NCBI RefSeq assembly: GCF_011044975.1
Contig: NZ_JAAKZV010000007.1
Span: forward strand, 19,542-83,541
DNA: 64,000 nucleotides
Reading direction: 5' to 3'
Source: Streptomyces coryli
GTDB lineage: Bacteria > Actinomycetota > Actinomycetes > Streptomycetales > Streptomycetaceae
The position numbers were made by a program, and so were the translations under genes. Positions 24,539 to 33,323 of this stretch are shown one piece after another (position 1 is the stretch's first letter; each line of letters starts with the position of its first letter). The notes below the pieces were generated by a model. It did no database searches, was not told where the DNA came from, and saw only the letters and a list, made by a program, of their open reading frames with translations.

Positions 24539-27500
24539 TCAGCGCCGCCGCACCAGCGGGAACGGCAGCGTCTCCCGGATGGACAGACCGGTCAGGAACA
24601 TCACGAGGCGGTCCACGCCGATACCCAGTCCGCCGGTGGGCGGCATCGCGTACTCGAGCGCGGTGAGGAAGTCCTCGTCCAGCTCCATCGCCTCCGGGTC
24701 GCCGCCGGCCGCGAGCAGCGACTGCTCGGTGAGTCGGCGGCGCTGGTCGACCGGGTCGGTGAGCTCGGAGTAGGCGGTGCCCAGCTCGGTGCCGAAGGCG
24801 ACCAGGTCCCAGCGCTCGGCGAGGCGGTCGTCGGTGCGGTGCTTGCGGGTGAGCGGGGAGACGTCGGTGGGGAAGTCCTTGTAGAAGACCGGGAGTTGGG
24901 TGCGCTCCTCGACGAGGCGCTCGTACATCTCCAGGATCAGGTCGCCATGGCCCATCCGGTCCGTGTACGGCACCTGGGCGCGGTCGCACAGCGCCCGCAG
25001 CCGGGTGTCGGGGGTGCCGGGTTCGACTTCCTCGCCGAGCGCCTCGGAGATCGACCCGTAGACGGTCCTGACCGGCCACTCGCCCGCCAGATCGTGCTCG
25101 GTGACCTTGCCGTCCTCGTCCGTGCGCCGGGCGACAGGGCTGCCGTACGCGGCCGTCGCGGCGCCCTGGATGAGCTCGCGGGTGAGGTCGAGCATCACGT
25201 CGTAGTCGGCGAAGGCCTGGTAGGCCTCCAGCATGGTGAATTCGGGGTTGTGCTTGTAGGACGTGCCCTCGTTGCGGAAGGTCCGGCCCAGCTCGAAGAC
25301 CTTCTCCATGCCGCCGACGCACAGCCGCTTCAGATACAGCTCCGGCGCGATGCGCAGATACAGGTCGAGGTCGTAGGCGTTGATGTGGGTGGTGAACGGG
25401 CGGGCGTTGGCGCCGCCGTGCACCTGCTGCAGCATCGGCGTCTCGACCTCGAGGTAGCCGCGGTCGAGGAGCCCCTGGCGCAGCGCCTGTACGGCCGTGC
25501 TGCGGGTGCGCACCACGTCGCGGGCGGCCGGGTTGACCGCCAGGTCGACGTAGCGGCGGCGCACCCGCGCCTCGGCGTCGGCGAGGCCGCGGCGCTTGTC
25601 GGGGAGCGGGTGCAGGCACTTGCCGGTCAGCCGCCAGGAGGTGACGAAGACGGACAGCTCGCCGCGGTCGGTGGTGCCGACCTCGCCGTCCGCCTCGATG
25701 TGGTCGCCGAGGTCGAGCCCGGCGAGCTGCGCCATGCCGTCCGCGCCGGCGCCGTCGCGGCTGAGCACCAGCTGCAGGTCGCCCGACCAGTCGCGCAGCG
25801 CCAGGAAGGCGATGCCGCCGTGGTCGCGGACCAGCAGCACCCGCCCGGCGACCCGCACCCGATCGCCGGTCCTGCTCCCCGCCGCCAGGCCGGGGTGGGC
25901 GCGGCGGATCTCGTCGAGCGTGTGGGTGCGCGAGGCCGTCACCGGATACGGGTCCACGCCCGCCGCCCGCAGCCGGGCCAGCTTGTCCAGGCGCACCCGG
26001 ACCTGTTCCGGCGGCCGTACGGACGGGGCGCTGACGAGCGGGGCGATCCCGTGTGCCGCCGCCACCTCCTCCTCGCTCAGCGGCGGCAGTTCGCCGAGCG
26101 CGGCCGGCGGCCGCACGCCGGTGCGCGGGGCCTCGCGGCGCCACGGGAGGTCGACGAAGCCCTCCGCGATTCCGGCCGCCAGGCTGATCCGGCCGAGGGC
26201 GCCCGGTTCGCCGTAACAGAGGAAGCGCGGCAGCCAGCGCGGGCGGTACTTCACGTTCGACCGGTAGAGCGCCTCCAGCTGCCACCACTTGGAGAAGAAC
26301 AGCAGCAGATGCCGCCACAGCCGCAGCACGGGTCCGGCCCCGATGCGGGCGCCTTCCTCGAAGACGGAGCGGAAGACGGCGAAGTTGAGGGAGGCCCGCC
26401 GGATGCCGAGCTGCGGGCCCTGTTCGGCGAGCTGGGCGACCATGAACTCCATCACGCCGTTGGGCGAGGAGCGGTCGCGACGCATCACGTCGAGCGACAC
26501 CCCGTCCCGTCCCCACGGCACGAAGGACAGCAGCGCGGCCGGGTTCCCCTCGGCCGTACGGGCCTCGACCAGCAGGCACTCGCCGTCGGCGAAGTCGCCG
26601 AGGCGGCCGAGCGCCATGGAGAAGCCACGCTCCGTCTCGGTGTCGCGCCACGCGTCGGCGAGGCGGATGACCTCGTCCATCTCGGCGTCGGTCAGCTCGC
26701 GGTGGCGGCGGATGCGGACGGTCATGCCGGTGCGCGCCACCCGGCCGACGGCCTGCCGCACGCCGCGCATCTCGCGGTCGTTCAGGCGGAAGTCGTCGAA
26801 GACCAGCACCGCCTCGTCGCCGAGCTGCAGCGCGCCGAGCCGGGCCCGGTTGTACGCGCGGGCGCCCGCCTCGCTCGCGCCCATCGCCGCCGGGGTCCAG
26901 GCGTACGAGCGGGCCACCGCCAGCCAGGCGTCGATCGCCGCGCCCCAGGCCTCGGGGTCGCCGACGGGGTCGCCGCCGGCCAGGCAGACGCCGGCCTCGA
27001 CGCGATAGGTGACACAGGCCTTGCCGCTGGGCGCGAAAACGGCGTTTCTGTCGCGGCGGGTGGCGAAGTAGCCGAGTGAGTCGTCGGAGCCGTAACGGGC
27101 CAGCAGTGCGCGGATGCGCACCTCGTCCTCGGCGTCGAGCCCGGCGCGGGCGCGCTGCGAGCGGAACAGGGTGGCGGCGGCGGCGAGCAGCGCGAGGGCG
27201 CCGAACAGGCCGAGGAGGAAGTGCAGGATGCGGGCCGGCCGGCCGTCGAAGTTATGGGCGCCGGAGAGCCCGCCGAAGACCTCGTTCGCCGCCCAGCCGA
27301 GCCGCTGCCCGGCCGGCAGCCCGCCGGGGAAGACGGTGACGAGGCCCCACCCGGCGAGCACGGCGAGGGCGAGCCCGCCGGCCAGCACCGCCAGCGCCCG
27401 CCAGAACGCACCGCGCCGCACCCGCGCGGCGAACTGCTCCCGGGCCAGCAGCAGCACCGCCAGCACGACCGCGGCGAGGAGGAAGGGGGCGAGCGCGTCG

Positions 27501-27835
27501 CCGACGTCGTGCTCGACGACGAGCACCAGCGCGGCGATGGCGAGCAGCACACCCCAGTAGCAGGCGAGCACCCACCAGGCGGCGCGCTTCCGTGCGGAGG
27601 TGGCCACGGCCAGCAGCATCAGGAAGGCGGCGTAGGCGAGATTGGGGGAGGCCGGAAAGATCCAGTCATCGATGAAGTGCGTGACCGGCCGCAGCAACCG
27701 CCGCAACGGCCCGATCAGCGCGGTCACGGCGCAATACAGCCCAAGCGTCCCGAGCGCGCCCCCCGCCCACCGCGGCACGCGGTCGGCGAGCCGGGCCGGG
27801 CGGGACGCGGCGGGGGTGCCGTGCGTCGCGCTCAT
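24539..27835 (-). CDS. lysX: Bifunctional lysylphosphatidylglycerol synthase/lysyl-tRNA synthetase (LysX type)
   Basis: A 1098-residue fusion. Residues about 1-230 form seven or so membrane helices. Next is a DUF2156/MprF-like lysyl-transferase domain (RRDRNAVFAPSGKACVTYRVEAGVCLAGGDPVGDP; RRDRSSPNGVMEFMV). The last ~500 residues are a class II lysyl-tRNA synthetase with an OB-fold (RVRVAGRVLLVRDHGG), motif 2 FRNEGTSYKHNPEFTMLE and motif 3 GLGIGVDRLVMFLTG. Mycobacterial LysX charges tRNA with lysine and transfers it to phosphatidylglycerol, giving resistance to cationic peptides; the same is likely here. A rhomboid-like gene follows 11 bases later. The housekeeping LysRS is presumably elsewhere. 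Confidence 0.95.
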   Translation of the reverse strand: MSATHGTPAASRPARLADRVPRWAGGALGTLGLYCAVTALIGPLRRLLRPVTHFIDDWIFPASPNLAYAAFLMLLAVATSARKRAAWWVLACYWGVLLAIAALVLVVEHDVGDALAPFLLAAVVLAVLLLAREQFAARVRRGAFWRALAVLAGGLALAVLAGWGLVTVFPGGLPAGQRLGWAANEVFGGLSGAHNFDGRPARILHFLLGLFGALALLAAAATLFRSQRARAGLDAEDEVRIRALLARYGSDDSLGYFATRRDRNAVFAPSGKACVTYRVEAGVCLAGGDPVGDPEAWGAAIDAWLAVARSYAWTPAAMGASEAGARAYNRARLGALQLGDEAVLVFDDFRLNDREMRGVRQAVGRVARTGMTVRIRRHRELTDAEMDEVIRLADAWRDTETERGFSMALGRLGDFADGECLLVEARTAEGNPAALLSFVPWGRDGVSLDVMRRDRSSPNGVMEFMVAQLAEQGPQLGIRRASLNFAVFRSVFEEGARIGAGPVLRLWRHLLLFFSKWWQLEALYRSNVKYRPRWLPRFLCYGEPGALGRISLAAGIAEGFVDLPWRREAPRTGVRPPAALGELPPLSEEEVAAAHGIAPLVSAPSVRPPEQVRVRLDKLARLRAAGVDPYPVTASRTHTLDEIRRAHPGLAAGSRTGDRVRVAGRVLLVRDHGGIAFLALRDWSGDLQLVLSRDGAGADGMAQLAGLDLGDHIEADGEVGTTDRGELSVFVTSWRLTGKCLHPLPDKRRGLADAEARVRRRYVDLAVNPAARDVVRTRSTAVQALRQGLLDRGYLEVETPMLQQVHGGANARPFTTHINAYDLDLYLRIAPELYLKRLCVGGMEKVFELGRTFRNEGTSYKHNPEFTMLEAYQAFADYDVMLDLTRELIQGAATAAYGSPVARRTDEDGKVTEHDLAGEWPVRTVYGSISEALGEEVEPGTPDTRLRALCDRAQVPYTDRMGHGDLILEMYERLVEERTQLPVFYKDFPTDVSPLTRKHRTDDRLAERWDLVAFGTELGTAYSELTDPVDQRRRLTEQSLLAAGGDPEAMELDEDFLTALEYAMPPTGGLGIGVDRLVMFLTGLSIRETLPFPLVRRR

Positions 27836-27914
27836 GGCTGCTCCGGGCGGATTTGCGTACAGGTTGGGGCAAATCTACCCAGGCGGGCGACGGGGCGCGA
27901 TCCGAGTGCCGCGC

Positions 27915-28835
27915 TCACAGCACGAGATCGGCGGCCACTGGCAGGTGGTCGCTGGCGGCCTGGGCGGTGGTGAGGAGGTGGGTGGCGGTGGTGCGGACTG
28001 TTGGGCTGGTGAGGATCCAGTCGATGCGGTCGCCGTCCGGGGTCAGGGGGCGCCAGCCGTGGTACGTGCCGTACAGGGTGCCGCGGCTTTCTGCGGTGTC
28101 CCAGGTGTCGGTGAGGCCCGCGCTGCGGAGGAGGGTTTCGTAGGCCGGGTTGGCGTGGGCCGCGGCGTTGAAGTCGCCGGTCACGATGCAGGGGAGTTGT
28201 GGGCGGAACTGGCGGAGGCGGCGGGCGATCAGGGCGGCGGAGCGTTCGCGGGAGGGCTGGCTTATGTGGTCCAGGTGGGTGTTGACCGCGTAGAAGCGGC
28301 GGCCCGTGATGCGGTCGGCGAAGCGGACCCAGGTGACCATGCGGATGTTGTCGTTGCCCCAGGTGTTCGACGCGATGCGGTCCGGGGTGTCGGAGAGCCA
28401 GTAGTGGCCGTAGTCGCGCGGGTCGAGGCGGCGGGTGTCGTAGAAGACCGCCATGTACTCGCCGCGGCTGCCGCCCTCGGAGCCGGTGCCGATCCAGTCG
28501 TAGCAGGGGCCGAGGTCGGTCTGTATGTCGCGGAGCTGGTGGAACTTGCCCTCCTGGGTGCCTATCAGGTGCGGGGCGTGGGTGCAGAGCAGCGCGGACA
28601 GGAGGGGGCGGCGCTCGGCCCAGGAGTGGGGTATCTCGTCGGAGGCGTAGCGGACGTTGAAGCTGAGGGTGCGGAGCGCCGGGCCGGTGGCGAGGGGCGG
28701 GGCGCCGCCCGCGGGCACCCGGGCGGCGGCCTGTGCGAGGGAGGCGGCGGGGCCGAGGTGCGGGGCGAGGGCGCCGGCGGCGGCAGCGCCCAGCAGCCGG
28801 CGGCGGGTGACCAGCGGGGCGGACCGTTCGGCCAT
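27915..28835 (-). CDS. Secreted endonuclease/exonuclease/phosphatase-family protein
   Basis: A 306-residue EEP-superfamily hydrolase with a twin-arginine-type signal (TRRRLLGAAAAGALA). The metal and catalytic motifs are in order: TLSFNVRY, the metal glutamate in IGTQEG, WVRFADRITGRRFYAVNTHLDH, VTGDFNA with Asp and Asn, DWILTSP, and the final ASDHLPV with the Asp-His pair. Secreted members act on phosphodiesters such as DNA or sphingomyelin, or on phosphorylated polyols. No DNA-binding addition is visible, so the substrate is open. It is a single gene with 112 bases of promoter space upstream. Confidence 0.92.
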   Translation of the reverse strand: MAERSAPLVTRRRLLGAAAAGALAPHLGPAASLAQAAARVPAGGAPPLATGPALRTLSFNVRYASDEIPHSWAERRPLLSALLCTHAPHLIGTQEGKFHQLRDIQTDLGPCYDWIGTGSEGGSRGEYMAVFYDTRRLDPRDYGHYWLSDTPDRIASNTWGNDNIRMVTWVRFADRITGRRFYAVNTHLDHISQPSRERSAALIARRLRQFRPQLPCIVTGDFNAAAHANPAYETLLRSAGLTDTWDTAESRGTLYGTYHGWRPLTPDGDRIDWILTSPTVRTTATHLLTTAQAASDHLPVAADLVL

Positions 28836-28947
28836 GGTGGGCGGCTCCGGAAGGCGGGCGGACTCTGCCCGGTCACGCTATGGCGGCACCGGTGGCCGCG
28901 CGCGCCGGACGCGGCGGCCGGGGGACGTAGGACTCGGGACCCGGGAT

Positions 28948-29784
28948 TCAGCCGTTGCGCCGCGGGCCGTGGGCGGTCAGCCATTGTTCGGCGTACGCGA
29001 CGGCCGGCTCGAGGTCGAAGAGGCGGGTGGTGGCCGCGCCGACCGTCCCGCGCCGTACCGGGTGGTCGCGTTCGAAGTCGGCGCCGAGCAGCTCGAAGCA
29101 GTCGCTGTCCGCGACGGTGTCCCGGACGGTGAGCCAGCGGCGGCCCTGCGGTGTCGTCACCGCGAAGGACACGTCCTCGGCCGCGGGGTCGGGGACCCGG
29201 TATTCGGCCAGGTGGAAACAGGTGCAGGTGCCGAAGCCCGCGCCCAGGAGCAGCACCCGCGCGCCGGCCGCTTCCAGCCGCGCCAGCGGGCTGTGCTCGC
29301 CGAAGCGGCAGTCCAGCGCGTGCCCGCGGGTGATCTCGCCGGCCCGCGGGCCGATCGCGGCGAACGACGTCTGCGGGTGGTCGCTGCGCACCGCGCCGGG
29401 CCAGGTCCGTACGGTCTCCGGGATCACCCCGATCCCGGTGGTGGGGGTGATGAGCGGGTCGTACGCGGGCATGGCCGCCCGGATGACCGGCCACCACTCC
29501 GCCACGACCGGGGGGTTGGACCAGTCCGCGGGGTCGGAGTTCTCGCCCGTGAGCGCCGGCACCACCAGCGTCCCGCCGCTGCCGAGCACCGCCAGCAGCG
29601 CCTGGACCACCGCCACCGGGCCGCCCGCGACCCAGCCGAGCGCGCTGAGCGACGAGTGCACCAGCAGCGTCTCGCCGGATTGGACGCCGAGGGCTTCCAG
29701 GTCGGCGGTGATCGTCTCGCGGGTGCAGAGCGGGCCGGCGGGTGCGGCGGGGCCGGCGGGGGCGGCGGAAGATGGTGTGGTCAT
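28948..29784 (-). CDS. Aminoglycoside N(3)-acetyltransferase-type acetyltransferase
   Basis: A 278-residue enzyme of the AAC(3)/FrbF antibiotic N-acetyltransferase family, acetyl-CoA dependent and cytosolic. The family motifs are LLVHSSLSALGWVAGG near the N-terminus, GTLVVPALTGENSDPADWSNPPV, the RSDHPQTSFAAIGPRA segment, and FGEHSPLARLEAAGARVLLLG with the catalytic histidine, then CTCFHLAEY. The length is normal. Environmental Streptomyces members may self-protect against aminoglycosides or acylate other amines; no aminoglycoside biosynthetic gene is visible here. It lies 25 bases after the kinase gene in the same orientation. Confidence 0.9.
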   Translation of the reverse strand: MTTPSSAAPAGPAAPAGPLCTRETITADLEALGVQSGETLLVHSSLSALGWVAGGPVAVVQALLAVLGSGGTLVVPALTGENSDPADWSNPPVVAEWWPVIRAAMPAYDPLITPTTGIGVIPETVRTWPGAVRSDHPQTSFAAIGPRAGEITRGHALDCRFGEHSPLARLEAAGARVLLLGAGFGTCTCFHLAEYRVPDPAAEDVSFAVTTPQGRRWLTVRDTVADSDCFELLGADFERDHPVRRGTVGAATTRLFDLEPAVAYAEQWLTAHGPRRNG

Positions 29785-29809
29785 GATCAGAGGTTAGGCC
29801 CGCGGGAGT

Positions 29810-32800
29810 TCAGTCGGCCGCCAGATCCCAGTCGAGTTCCCAGAGCCGGATGCCGTCGTCGCCCGCCGAGATGAGGTTGCGCTGGTCGGCGGTGAGCTCG
29901 AGGTGCCTGATGCGTTCCTGGTGGCCTTCGAGAGTGTGCAGGCAGCGTCCGTCGGCGACGTCCCACATCCGTACGGTCCGGTCGTGGCCGGCCGAGAACG
30001 CGAACCGGGCGTCGGGAGTGAACCGCACGGCGGAGATCCAGCCCTCGTGCCCTTCGAAGACGCGCAGGCAGCGCTTCGTTCCGGCGTCCCACAGCCGGAT
30101 CCGGTCGTCGTCCACGCACGTGGACATGGCCAGGCGGCCGTCGGCGCTGAGGCACGTCGACAGGATCGGCTCGCGGGGCCCGGACCAGGTCCGCAGGCAC
30201 GTACCGGCGCCGAGGTCCCACAGGCGCACCACGCCTCTGGTGTCGCCGACCGCGGCGAGCCGTCCGTCGGCGGAGAGGGAGATCTCGTCGATCGCGCCGC
30301 GCTGCTCGGCCGGGGTGTGCACGCAGCGGTCGGCGTCCAGATCCCACCGCCGGATGACGCCGTCCACGCTCCCGAACAGGACGTGCCTGGCGTCGCCGAT
30401 GAGCAGGACGGTGCGCATCATCTCCGGGTCCGGAACCACCTGGTGACGCTCGCCGCTGTCCAGCCGCCATCGGGTGATCGCGCGCGGTTTGGTGCCGTAG
30501 CACAGGGCATGCCGGCCGTCGTCGCTCAGCGCCACCTCGCCGACCCGGCCCTGGTGGTCGTCGAGCACCTGCGTGCACTCGCCGCGGTCCAGGTCCCAGA
30601 TCCGGATGGTGCCGTCGCCCTGGCCGCTGATGGCGAGCCGGGCGTGGGCGGCGGTGCCGATCGCGGTGATGGCGCCGTAGGAGAGCGGGCCGGCGTCCAG
30701 CGGCCGCGACCAGGCCGCGCGCAGTCCCACGCGGCGTACCGTGCGGCCGAGTTCGTGCCAGGCGGCCAGGACTTGGGGCGCGCGTTCGTAGCCGGGGATC
30801 GCCCGCGCGCGGGTGAGCAGGTCGAGGGCGGGCCGGCTGCGGCCGTCCGACAGCGCCTGGCGGGCTTCGGCGAGGAGTTCCTCGGCCTGGCCGCCGAGCC
30901 GGCTCACCTCCGCGTATTCGCGTGGCTTGATCACGAGAGGCTCGGCGGCATAGCCGGCGTCGGGCAGCCGCCAGTGGTGCATGGGCAGTTCGGGGTGCCC
31001 GCCGACGGAGACGCCGAACCGGCCGTCGTGGTCCGGGAATCCGACATGATGCATGCCGTACTCATCGGTGGTGAAGGTGCGCAGGCACCGGCCGCTGTCC
31101 AGCTCCCAGATCCGGATGGTGTGGTCGCCGGTGGTGCCCGAGAGCAGCCGGCGTCCATCGCCGCTCAGCGCCACATGGCTGGCCGCGGCGGTCTGGCCCG
31201 TCAGCGTACGGACCAGCCGGCCGCTCGCCACCTCCCACACTTGGATCACACAGTCCCGGACGGCGATCGCGGCGAGCCGGCCGTCGGGACTGAAACACAT
31301 CGCATGCGCCGGTGAGTCGGCGGCCAGTACCTGGCACCCGCCATCGGTCATGCTCCACAGCCGCGCGCCATTCTCCTCGGCGGTGAGCACGTGCCGGCCG
31401 TCGGCGCTCACCTCGTACAGCGAGTCGTCCAGCGCGCCGTCGAACGCGGGCCCGAGCGACCACCGGTAGGCGCCGGTGCGCGGCTCCCAGACCTGGACGC
31501 GGCCGTCCGCGCCCTTCCACACGCCGATGCGCCCGTCGGCGCTCAGCCTGACCGGGCACCCCGTCAGGTGGGCGACGCCGGGGATGAGGCCGGCGCGCGT
31601 GCCCGCCCGGAGATCCCAGAACTGCACCGTGCCGTCGCGGCTCATGGACAGGGCGTACGACCCGTCCGGGGTGAGATCGACGCCGAGCACCTGCGTGCGG
31701 TGGCCCTTGACGGCCTGCAGCTGTTCGCCGGTGGCCGTGTCCCACAGCCGGAGCACGCCGTCCCAGTGGCCGCTCAGTGCGAGCCGCGCGTCGGAGGAGA
31801 AGTGGATCGGGAGGTAGCCCATCACCTCGTGCCGGGCGAGGAGTTCGACGGGGGCGAACGGGACGGCGAACGGCTCGCGCACGACACGGGTCCCGGTGCG
31901 GCGGGCATCGGCCACGCTCCCGGAGGCCGCGACCCGCAGCGCCGCCTGCACGTCGTCGTCGTTGCTGTCGTCGCTGGTGTCGTCGGGACGCTCGCGGGCG
32001 ACGTCGTCGAGGAGGCGGCGGGCCGCTTCGAGATCGCCGCGTTCGAGATGGATACGGGCCAGGTGCAGGCGTATCTGCCAGGAGGTGGCGGGCTCTTGAG
32101 GGATCGCCTCCAGCTGGGCGACGAGTTCCACGTCGGTGATCGCGCCGGTCCGCCAGCGCAGCAGGCCGCCGTTGTACGCGGCGCCGAGGTGGTGCGGATC
32201 GACGGCGAGCGCCTCGGCGAAGGCCTGCCCGGCGTCGGCGGTCCGGTCCAGGTCCAGGAGGGAGAGGCCGCGGTTGTTGAGCTCGTCGGCGCGGAGATCG
32301 GCCTCCCGCGGCGTGGGGCGCGGATACGCCGAGCCGGTCGCCTGCTCGTAGATGCCGGTCAGCACGTCCGCGATGTCCGCCATCGAGGGCGGCCGGTCGG
32401 CCGGGTCCTGGCGCAGGCATCGCCGGAGGAGGTTGCCGGCCTCCGGCGGCGGCGCGACCGGATTCCCGGGGTCGGCGAGGTAGTCGTCCAACGCCATACC
32501 GGCGACCGACCCGGCCGACCAGTGCACGCCGCCGGTGAACATCTCCAGCACCGAGACCGCGAAGCTGTAGACGTCGCTGCGCCGCCCGACGGGCCGGCCC
32601 GCGAGCTGCTCCGGCGAGGCGTAGGCGACCGTCATGCCGCCCGTCGGCACCAGAATGCTGGCATCCGGCGCCGTTTCGAGGGTCGTTGGGGCGACGACGG
32701 CTTTGGAGCGGGCGAGGCCGAAGTCGGTGATCTTGGCGGCACCCGCGCCGTCGAGCAGCACGTTGGCCGGCTTCACGTCCTGGTGCACCAGGTCCCGGCG

Positions 32801-33226
32801 GTGGGCGTGCTCGAGCCCGCGGGCCAACTGCACCGCCGTGTCGAGGACGCGGGCGAGAGCCTGCGCGGGGCCCCCGGCGTAGAGCCGCCCGTCGCCGATC
32901 CACTCCGCGAGGCTGCCGCCGTCGACGTACTCGGCGAACACCCGGGGGACGCCGTCCAGCACGCGCACGTAATGGCAGGCGCAGACATTCGGATGCAGCC
33001 CGAGCGACACCCACGCCTCGGCCTCCCTGACGAACAGCTCCTGATCGCCGGGGCGTTGGAAGAGCTCCGGCCGCGAGCTCTTCACCGCCATGTCGATGCC
33101 CCAGGCGAGGTGCCGGACCCGGTGCACGACGCCCATCCCGCCCCGGCCGAGCTCGCCGATCACCCGGTAGCGGCCGTCGACGGTCTCGCCGGCCGACCAG
33201 ATGGCGGACGAAGTAGGTGCCTTCAC
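29810..33226 (-). CDS. Ser/Thr protein kinase with TPR-like region and two WD40 propellers
   Basis: A 1138-residue multidomain protein. Residues ~18-290 are a Hanks-type kinase: GRGGMGVVH loop, lysine in IDMAVKSS, catalytic HQDVKPAN, DFG in ITDFGLARS and SPEQLAG. The catalytic loop has Gln where most such kinases have Arg, so it is a non-RD kinase. Residues ~300-440 are TPR-like helices (AGQAFAEALAVDPHHLGAAYN). Two sets of about seven WD40 repeats follow, for example LRLWDTATGEQL, VQFWDLRAG, IQVWEVASG, IRIWELDSG, IRIWDLDRGEC, VRLWDLGAGTC and VRMWDVADGRC. They are split by a helical linker near residues 780-850. There is no membrane helix. The propellers probably assemble partner proteins; targets are unknown. 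Confidence 0.93.
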   Translation of the reverse strand: MKAPTSSAIWSAGETVDGRYRVIGELGRGGMGVVHRVRHLAWGIDMAVKSSRPELFQRPGDQELFVREAEAWVSLGLHPNVCACHYVRVLDGVPRVFAEYVDGGSLAEWIGDGRLYAGGPAQALARVLDTAVQLARGLEHAHRRDLVHQDVKPANVLLDGAGAAKITDFGLARSKAVVAPTTLETAPDASILVPTGGMTVAYASPEQLAGRPVGRRSDVYSFAVSVLEMFTGGVHWSAGSVAGMALDDYLADPGNPVAPPPEAGNLLRRCLRQDPADRPPSMADIADVLTGIYEQATGSAYPRPTPREADLRADELNNRGLSLLDLDRTADAGQAFAEALAVDPHHLGAAYNGGLLRWRTGAITDVELVAQLEAIPQEPATSWQIRLHLARIHLERGDLEAARRLLDDVARERPDDTSDDSNDDDVQAALRVAASGSVADARRTGTRVVREPFAVPFAPVELLARHEVMGYLPIHFSSDARLALSGHWDGVLRLWDTATGEQLQAVKGHRTQVLGVDLTPDGSYALSMSRDGTVQFWDLRAGTRAGLIPGVAHLTGCPVRLSADGRIGVWKGADGRVQVWEPRTGAYRWSLGPAFDGALDDSLYEVSADGRHVLTAEENGARLWSMTDGGCQVLAADSPAHAMCFSPDGRLAAIAVRDCVIQVWEVASGRLVRTLTGQTAAASHVALSGDGRRLLSGTTGDHTIRIWELDSGRCLRTFTTDEYGMHHVGFPDHDGRFGVSVGGHPELPMHHWRLPDAGYAAEPLVIKPREYAEVSRLGGQAEELLAEARQALSDGRSRPALDLLTRARAIPGYERAPQVLAAWHELGRTVRRVGLRAAWSRPLDAGPLSYGAITAIGTAAHARLAISGQGDGTIRIWDLDRGECTQVLDDHQGRVGEVALSDDGRHALCYGTKPRAITRWRLDSGERHQVVPDPEMMRTVLLIGDARHVLFGSVDGVIRRWDLDADRCVHTPAEQRGAIDEISLSADGRLAAVGDTRGVVRLWDLGAGTCLRTWSGPREPILSTCLSADGRLAMSTCVDDDRIRLWDAGTKRCLRVFEGHEGWISAVRFTPDARFAFSAGHDRTVRMWDVADGRCLHTLEGHQERIRHLELTADQRNLISAGDDGIRLWELDWDLAAD

Positions 33227-33323
33227 TGCTCTTCCCCCTGCTGGTGACGACTGGCGCCGGAGCCGGTTGGTGACGGTAACTTACCGATGGGTACGTCACC
33301 GGACTCCGTTGGGAGCAACAATC

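Noticed and set aside
28948-29784. Evidence for an aminoglycoside gene cluster
   Set aside because: Only the AAC(3)-type acetyltransferase is present. No 2-deoxystreptamine or sugar-nucleotide genes lie around it.
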